Source of the DNA: Nemertoderma westbladi
Lineage: Eukaryota; Xenacoelomorpha; Nemertodermatida; Nemertodermatidae
Reading direction: 5' to 3'
Length of the DNA stretch: 38,395 nucleotides
NCBI GenBank assembly: GCA_032718475.1
Contig: JAUCBJ010007016.1
Location: forward strand, 1-38,395
Each line of letters begins with the position of its first letter. Position 1 is the stretch's first letter. Below, one piece after another: positions 32,115 to 38,395 of the stretch. The position numbers and the translations under genes are program-made. The notes under the pieces were generated by a model that searched no databases, was not told the DNA's origin, and saw nothing but the letters and a program-made list of their open reading frames with translations.

Positions 32115-35100
32115 ACAGTACAGTATAGTACAGTAGTGCATAGTACAGTACAGTATAGTAAAGAGTGCATAGTACAGTACAGTATAGTACAGTAGTGCAT
32201 ATTACAGTACAGTATAGTACAGTACAGTATAGTACAGTAGTGCATAGTACAGTACAGTATAGTAAAGAGTGCATAGTACAGTACAGTATAGTACAGTAGT
32301 GCATAGTACAGTACAGTATAGTACAGTACAGTATAGTACAGTACAGTATAGTACAGTACTGCATAGTACAGTACAGTATAGTAAAGAGTGCATAGTACAG
32401 TACAGTATAGTAAAGAGTGCATAGTACAGTACAATATAGTACAGTACAGTATAGTACAGTAGTGCATAGTACAGTACAGTATAGTAAAGAGTGCATAGTA
32501 CAGTACAGTATAGTACAGTAGTGCATAGTACAGTACAGTATAGTAAAGAGTGCATAGTACAGTACAATATAGTACAGTACAGTATAGTACAGTAGTGCAT
32601 AGTACAGTACAGTATAGTAAAGTAGTGCATAATACAGTACAGTATAGTAAAGTAGTGCATAGTACAGTACAGTATAGTACAGTAGTGCATAGTACAGTAC
32701 AATATAGTACAGTAGTGCATAGTACAGTACAGTATAGTAAAGTAGTGCATAGTACAGTACAGTATAGTAAAGTAGTGCATAGTACAGTACAGTATAGTAA
32801 AGAGTGCATAGTACAGTACAGTATAGTACAGTAGTGCATAGTACAGTACAGTATAGTACAGTAGTGCATAGTACAGTACAGTATAGTAAAGTAGTGCATA
32901 GTACAGTACAGTATAGTAAAGTAGTGCATAGTACAGTACAGTATAGTAAAGAGTGCATAGTACAGTACAATATAGTACAGTAGTGCATAGTACAGTACAG
33001 TATAGTAAAGTAGTGCATAGTACAGTACAGTATAGTAAAGTAGTGCATAGTACAGTACAGTATAGTACAGTAGTGCATAGTACAGTACAGTATAGTACAG
33101 TAGTGCATAGTACAGTACAGTATAGTACAGTAGTGCATAGTACAGTACAGTATAGTACAGTAGTGCATAGTACAGTACAGTATAGTACAGTAGTGCATAG
33201 TACAGTACAGTATAGTACAGTAGTGCATAGTACAGTACAGTATAGTACAGTAGTGCATAGTACAGTACAGTATAGTAAAGTAGTGCATAGTACAGTACAG
33301 TATAGTACAGTAGTGCATAGTACAGTACAATATAGTACAGTAGTGCATAGTACAGTACAGTATAGTAAAGTAGTGCATAGTACAGTACAGTATAGTAAAG
33401 TAGTGCATAGTACAGTACAGTATAGTAAAGAGTGCATAGTACAGTACAGTATAGTACAGTAGTGCATAGTACAGTACAGTATAGTACAGTAGTGCATAGT
33501 ACAGTACAGTATAGTACAGTAGTGCATAGTACAGTACAGTATAGTAAAGTAGTGCATAGTACAGTACAGTATAGTAAAGTAGTGCATAGTACAGTACAGT
33601 ATAGTACAGTAGTGCATAGTACAGTACAGTATAGTAAAGTAGTGCATAGTACAGTACAGTATAGTAAAGTAGTGCATAGTACAGTACAATATAGTACAGT
33701 AGTGCATAGTACAGTACAGTATAGTAAAGTAGTGCATAGTACAGTACAGTATAGTAAAGAGTGCATAGTACAGTACAATATAGTACAGTAGTGCATAGTA
33801 CAGTACAGTATAGTACAGTACAGTAGTGCATAGTACAGTACAGTATAGTACAGTAGTGCATAGTACAGTACAATATAGTACAGTAGTGCATAGTACAGTA
33901 CAATATAGTACAGTAGTGCATAGTACAGTACAGTATAGTACAGTAGTGCATAGTACAGCACAGTATAGTACAGTAGTGCATAGTACAGCACAGTATAGTA
34001 CAGTAGTGCATAGTACAGTACAGTATAGTAAAGTAGTGCATAGTACAGTACAGTATAGTAAAGTAGTGCATAGTACAGTACAATATAGTACAGTACAGTA
34101 TAGTACAGTAGTGCATAGTACAGTACAGTATAGTAAAGAGTGCATAGTACAGTACAGTATAGTACAGTAGTGCATAGTACAGTACAGTATAGTAAAGAGT
34201 GCATAGTACAGTACAATATAGTACAGTACAGTATAGTACAGTAGTGCATAGTACAGTACAGTATAGTAAAGTAGTGCATAGTACAGTACAGTATAGTAAA
34301 GTAGTGCATAGTACAGTACAGTATAGTAAAGTAGTGCATAGTACAGTACAGTATAGTACAGAGTGCATAGTACAGTACAATATAGTACAGTACAGTATAG
34401 TACAGTAGTGCATAGTACAGTACAGTATAATACAGTACAGTATAGTACAGTACAGTATAGTACAGTAGTGCATAGTACAGTACAGTATAGTAAAGTAGTG
34501 CATAATACAGTACAGTATAGTAAAGTAGTGCATAGTACAGTACAGTATAGTAAAGTAGTGCATAGTACAGTACAGTATAGTAAAGAGTGCATAGTACAGT
34601 ACAATATAGTACAGTACAGTATAGTACAGTAGTGCATAGTACAGTACAGTATAGTAAAGTAGTGCATAATACAGTACAGTATAGTAAAGTAGTGCATAGT
34701 ACAGTACAGTATAGTAAAGTAGTGCATAGTACAGTACAGTATAGTAAAGAGTGCATAGTACAGTACAGTATAGTACAGTACAGTATAGTACAGTAGTGCA
34801 TAGTACAGTACAGTATAGTAAAGTAGTGCATAATACAGTACAGTATAGTAAAGTAGTGCATAGTACAGTACAGTATAGTAAAGTAGTGCATAGTACAGTA
34901 CAGTATAGTAAAGAGTGCATAGTACAGTACAATATAGTACAGTACAGTATAGTACAGTAGTGCATAGTACAGTACAGTATAGTAAAGTAGTGCATAATAC
35001 AGTACAGTATAGTAAAGTAGTGCATAGTACAGTACAGTATAGTAAAGTAGTGCATAGTACAGTACAGTATAGTAAAGAGTGCATAGTACAGTACAATATA

Positions 35101-38100
35101 GTACAGTACAGTATAGTACAGTAGTGCATAGTACAGTACAGTATAGTAAAGAGTGCATAGTACAGTACAGTATAGTACAGTAGTGCATAGTACAGTACAG
35201 TATAGTAAAGAGTGCATAGTACAGTACAGTATAGTACAGTAGTGCATAGTACAGTAGTGCATAGTACAGTAGTGCATAGTTCAGTACAATATAGTGCAGT
35301 AGTGCATAGTACAGTACAATATAGTACAGTAGTGCATAGTACAGTAGTGCATAGTACAACACAGTATAGTACAGTAGTGCATAGTACAGTACAGTATAGT
35401 AAAGAGTGCATAGTACAGTACAGTATAGTACAGTAGTGCATAGTACAGTACAGTATAGTAAAGTAGTGCATAGTACAGTACAGTATAGTAAAGTAGTGCA
35501 TAGTACAGTACAGCATAGTACAGCACAGTATAGTACAGTACTGCATAGTACAGTACAGTATAGTACAGTACATAATAGTACAGTACAGTATAGTACAGTA
35601 GTACATAGAACAGTACAGTATAGTACAGTACATAATAGCACATTACAGTATAGTACAGTAGTACATAGTACAGTACAGTATAGTACAGTACAGTAGTGCA
35701 TAGTACAGTACAGTATAGTACAGTACAGTAGTGCATAGTACAGTACAGTATAGTAAAGTAGTGCATAGTACAGTACAGTATAGTAAAGTAGTGCATAGTA
35801 CAGTACAGTATAGTACAGTAGTGCATAGTACAGTGTAGTACAGTAAAGTAGTGCATAGTACAGTACAGTATAGTACAGTAGTGCATAGTACAGTACAGAA
35901 TAGTACAGTAGTGCATAGTACAGCACAGTATAGTAAAGTAGTGCATAGTACAGTACAGTATAGTACAGTAGTGCATAGTACAGCACAGTATAGTACAGTA
36001 GTGCATAGTACAACACAGTATAGTACAGTAGTGCATAGTACAGTACAGTATAGTAAAGAGTGCATAGTACAGTACAGTATAGTACAGTAGTGCATAGTAC
36101 AGCACAGTATAGTAAAGTAGTGCATAGTACAGTACAGTATAGTACAGTAGTGCATAGTACAACACAGTATAGTACAGTAGTGCATAGTACAGTACAGTAT
36201 AGTAAAGAGTGCATAGTACAGTACAGTATAGTACAGTAGTGCATAGTACAGTACAGTATAGTAAAGTAGTGCATAGTACAGTACAGTATAGTAAAGTAGT
36301 GCATAGTACAGTACAGCATAGTACAGCACAGTATAGTACAGTACTGCATAGTACAGTACAGTATAGTACAGTACATAATAGTACAGTACAGTATAGTACA
36401 GTAGTACATAGAACAGTACAGTATAGTACAGTACATAATAGCACATTACAGTATAGTACAGTAGTACATAGTACAGTACAGTATAGTACAGTACAGTAGT
36501 GCATAGTACAGTACAGTATAGTACAGTACAGTAGTGCATAGTACAGTACAGTATAGTAAAGTAGTGCATAGTACAGTACAGTATAGTAAAGTAGTGCATA
36601 GTACAGTACAGTATAGTACAGTAGTGCATAGTACAGTGTAGTACAGTAAAGTAGTGCATAGTACAGTACAGTATAGTACAGTAGTGCATAGTACAGTACA
36701 GAATAGTACAGTAGTGCATAGTACAGCACAGTATAGTAAAGTAGTGCATAGTACAGTACAGTATAGTACAGTAGTGCATAGTACAGCACAGTATAGTACA
36801 GTAGTGCATAGTACAGCACAGTATAGTACAGTAGTGCATAGTACAGTACAGTATTGTACAGTAGTGCATAGTACAGTACAATATAGTACAGTAGTGCATA
36901 GTACAGCACAGTATAGTACAGTAGTGCATAGTACAGCACAGTATAGTAAAGTAGTGCATAGTACAGTAGTGCATAGTACAGTAGTGCATAGTACAGTACA
37001 GTATAGTACAGTAGTACAGTACAGTATAGTACAGTACAGTAGTGCATAGTACAGTACAGTATAGTACAGTACAGTACAGTAGTGCATAGTACAGTACAGT
37101 ATAGTACAGTACAGTAGTGCATAGTACAGTACAGTATAGTACAGTAGTGCATAGTACAGTACAATATAGTACAGTAGTGCATAGTACAGCACAGTATAGT
37201 ACAGTAGTGCATAGTACAGCACAGTATAGTAAAGTAGTGCATAGTACAGTACAGTATAGTACAGTAGTGCATAGTACAGCACAGTATAGTACAGTAGTGC
37301 ATAGTACAGCACAGTATAGTACAGTAGTGCATAGTACAGTACAGTATTGTACAGTAGTGCATAGTACAGTACAATATAGTACAGTAGTGCATAGTACAGC
37401 ACAGTATAGTACAGTAGTGCATAGTACAGCACAGTATAGTAAAGTAGTGCATAGTACAGTAGTGCATAGTACAGTAGTGCATAGTACAGTACAGTATAGT
37501 ACAGTAGTACAGTACAGTATAGTACAGTACAGTAGTGCATAGTACAGTACAGTATAGTACAGTACAGTACAGTAGTGCATAGTACAGTACAGTATAGTAC
37601 AGTACAGTAGTGCATAGTACAGTACAGTATAGTACAGTAGTGCATAGTACAGTACAATATAGTACAGTAGTGCATAGTACAGTACAGTATAGTACAGTAG
37701 TGCATAGTACAGTACAGTATAGTACAGTAGTGCATAGTACAGCACAGTATAGTACAGTAGTGCATAGTACAGCACAGTATAGTACAGTAGTGCATAGTAC
37801 AGTACAGTATAGTAAAGTAGTGCATAGTACAGTACAGTATAATAAAGTAGTGCATAGTACAGTACAATATAGTACAGTACAGTATAGTACAGTAGTGCAT
37901 AGTACAGTATAGTGTAGTACAGTACAGTAGTGCATAGTACAGTACAGTATAGTAAAGTAGTGCATAGTACAGTACAGTATAGTACAGTAGTGCATAGTAC
38001 AGTACAGTACAGTATAGTACAGTAGTGCATAGTACAGTACAGTATAGTACAGTAGTGCATAGTACAGTACAGTACAGTATAGTACAGTAGTGCATAGTAC

Positions 38101-38395
38101 AGTATAGTGTAGTACAGTACAGTAGTGCATAGTACAGTACAGTACAGTATAGTACAGTAGTGCATAGTACAGTATAGTGTAGTACAGTACAGTAGTGCAT
38201 AGTACAGTACAGTATAGTAAAGTAGTGCATAGTACAGTGCAGTATAGTACATTAGTGCATAGTACAGTACAGTATAGTACAGTAGTGCATAGTACAGCAC
38301 AGTATAGTACAGTAGTGCATAGTACAGCACAGTATAGTAAAGTAGTGCATAGTACAGTAGTGCATAGTACAGTAGTGCATAGTTCAGTACAGTAT
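32115..38395. repeat. 30-bp satellite, right block (continues past window end)
   Basis: About 210 units of the same 30-bp pentamer-based satellite. This block contains a common 29-bp variant (AAAGAGTGC for AAAGTAGTGC), CATAATAC and CAATATAG variants, and clear higher-order repeats: a ~164-bp block at about 34199-35124 (four or more copies, one spacing 224), a near-exact ~803-bp duplication (35406-36208 and 36209-37011) and a ~493-bp duplication (about 36770-37090 and 37263-37583). Target-site copy two is 32115-32130. No gene is supported. Confidence 0.97.

Noticed and set aside
32050-38330. Overlapping minus-strand reading frames of 594-1448 residues in the right satellite
   Set aside because: Same artefact. 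All three frames are open at once, and there are no start context, splice signals or non-repeat domains.

Overview
The window is eukaryotic and almost certainly from an invertebrate animal. It has spliced exons with GT...AG introns, an RTE-like non-LTR retrotransposon, a tRNA-derived SINE fragment, foldback DNA elements and long satellite DNA. There is no prokaryotic gene layout. The sequence alone does not identify the species or phylum.

Layout. 1-4754: non-coding (upstream intron or flank). It holds a ~0.9 kb foldback element (1715-2622) and a ~1.5 kb composite element (2865-4401) with inverted arms, a GTC microsatellite and a seven-copy ~147-bp tandem array whose invariant core, CCGCTAGAGGG, resembles a CTCF site. 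4755-23729 (possibly to 23929): one plus-strand gene. Four exons (4755-7628, 7954-8960, 9993-10182, 22169-23729) join with matching phases (1, 0, 1), good acceptors and recognisable donors. The first two exons carry the two halves of what looks like a TASOR-family (HUSH complex scaffold) SPOC domain, judged by comparison with remembered family sequence. About 900 disordered residues, including ~45 copies of a CSTKVDPSD decapeptide, separate the halves. 23930-25300: non-coding, with a SINE fragment, a perfect hairpin and CCAAT-rich sequence. 25301-38395: a 30-bp satellite built of six pentamers, interrupted at 28347-32114 by an apparently full-length RTE-like element on the minus strand with an intact 1105-residue ORF.

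Most unusual feature. Two 5' splice sites of the TASOR-like gene have been tandemly amplified together with the adjoining exon end. The donor after 10182 sits in a 70/72-bp minisatellite (53 exonic + 17 intronic bases) repeated about 170 times. It fills essentially the whole 12-kb intron, so the intron is a field of ~170 near-identical donor sites. The donor after 8960 is likewise repeated about five times in a 35-bp unit. Two exons also contain coding minisatellites, so tandem-repeat growth recurs across the gene.

How the parts relate. If the TASOR assignment is right, a gene expected to help silence long intronless retroelements contains or adjoins an intact LINE and a large satellite block. 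The huge minus-strand reading frames in the satellite are artefacts of a repeat that has no stop in any minus-strand frame, and are not annotated as genes.
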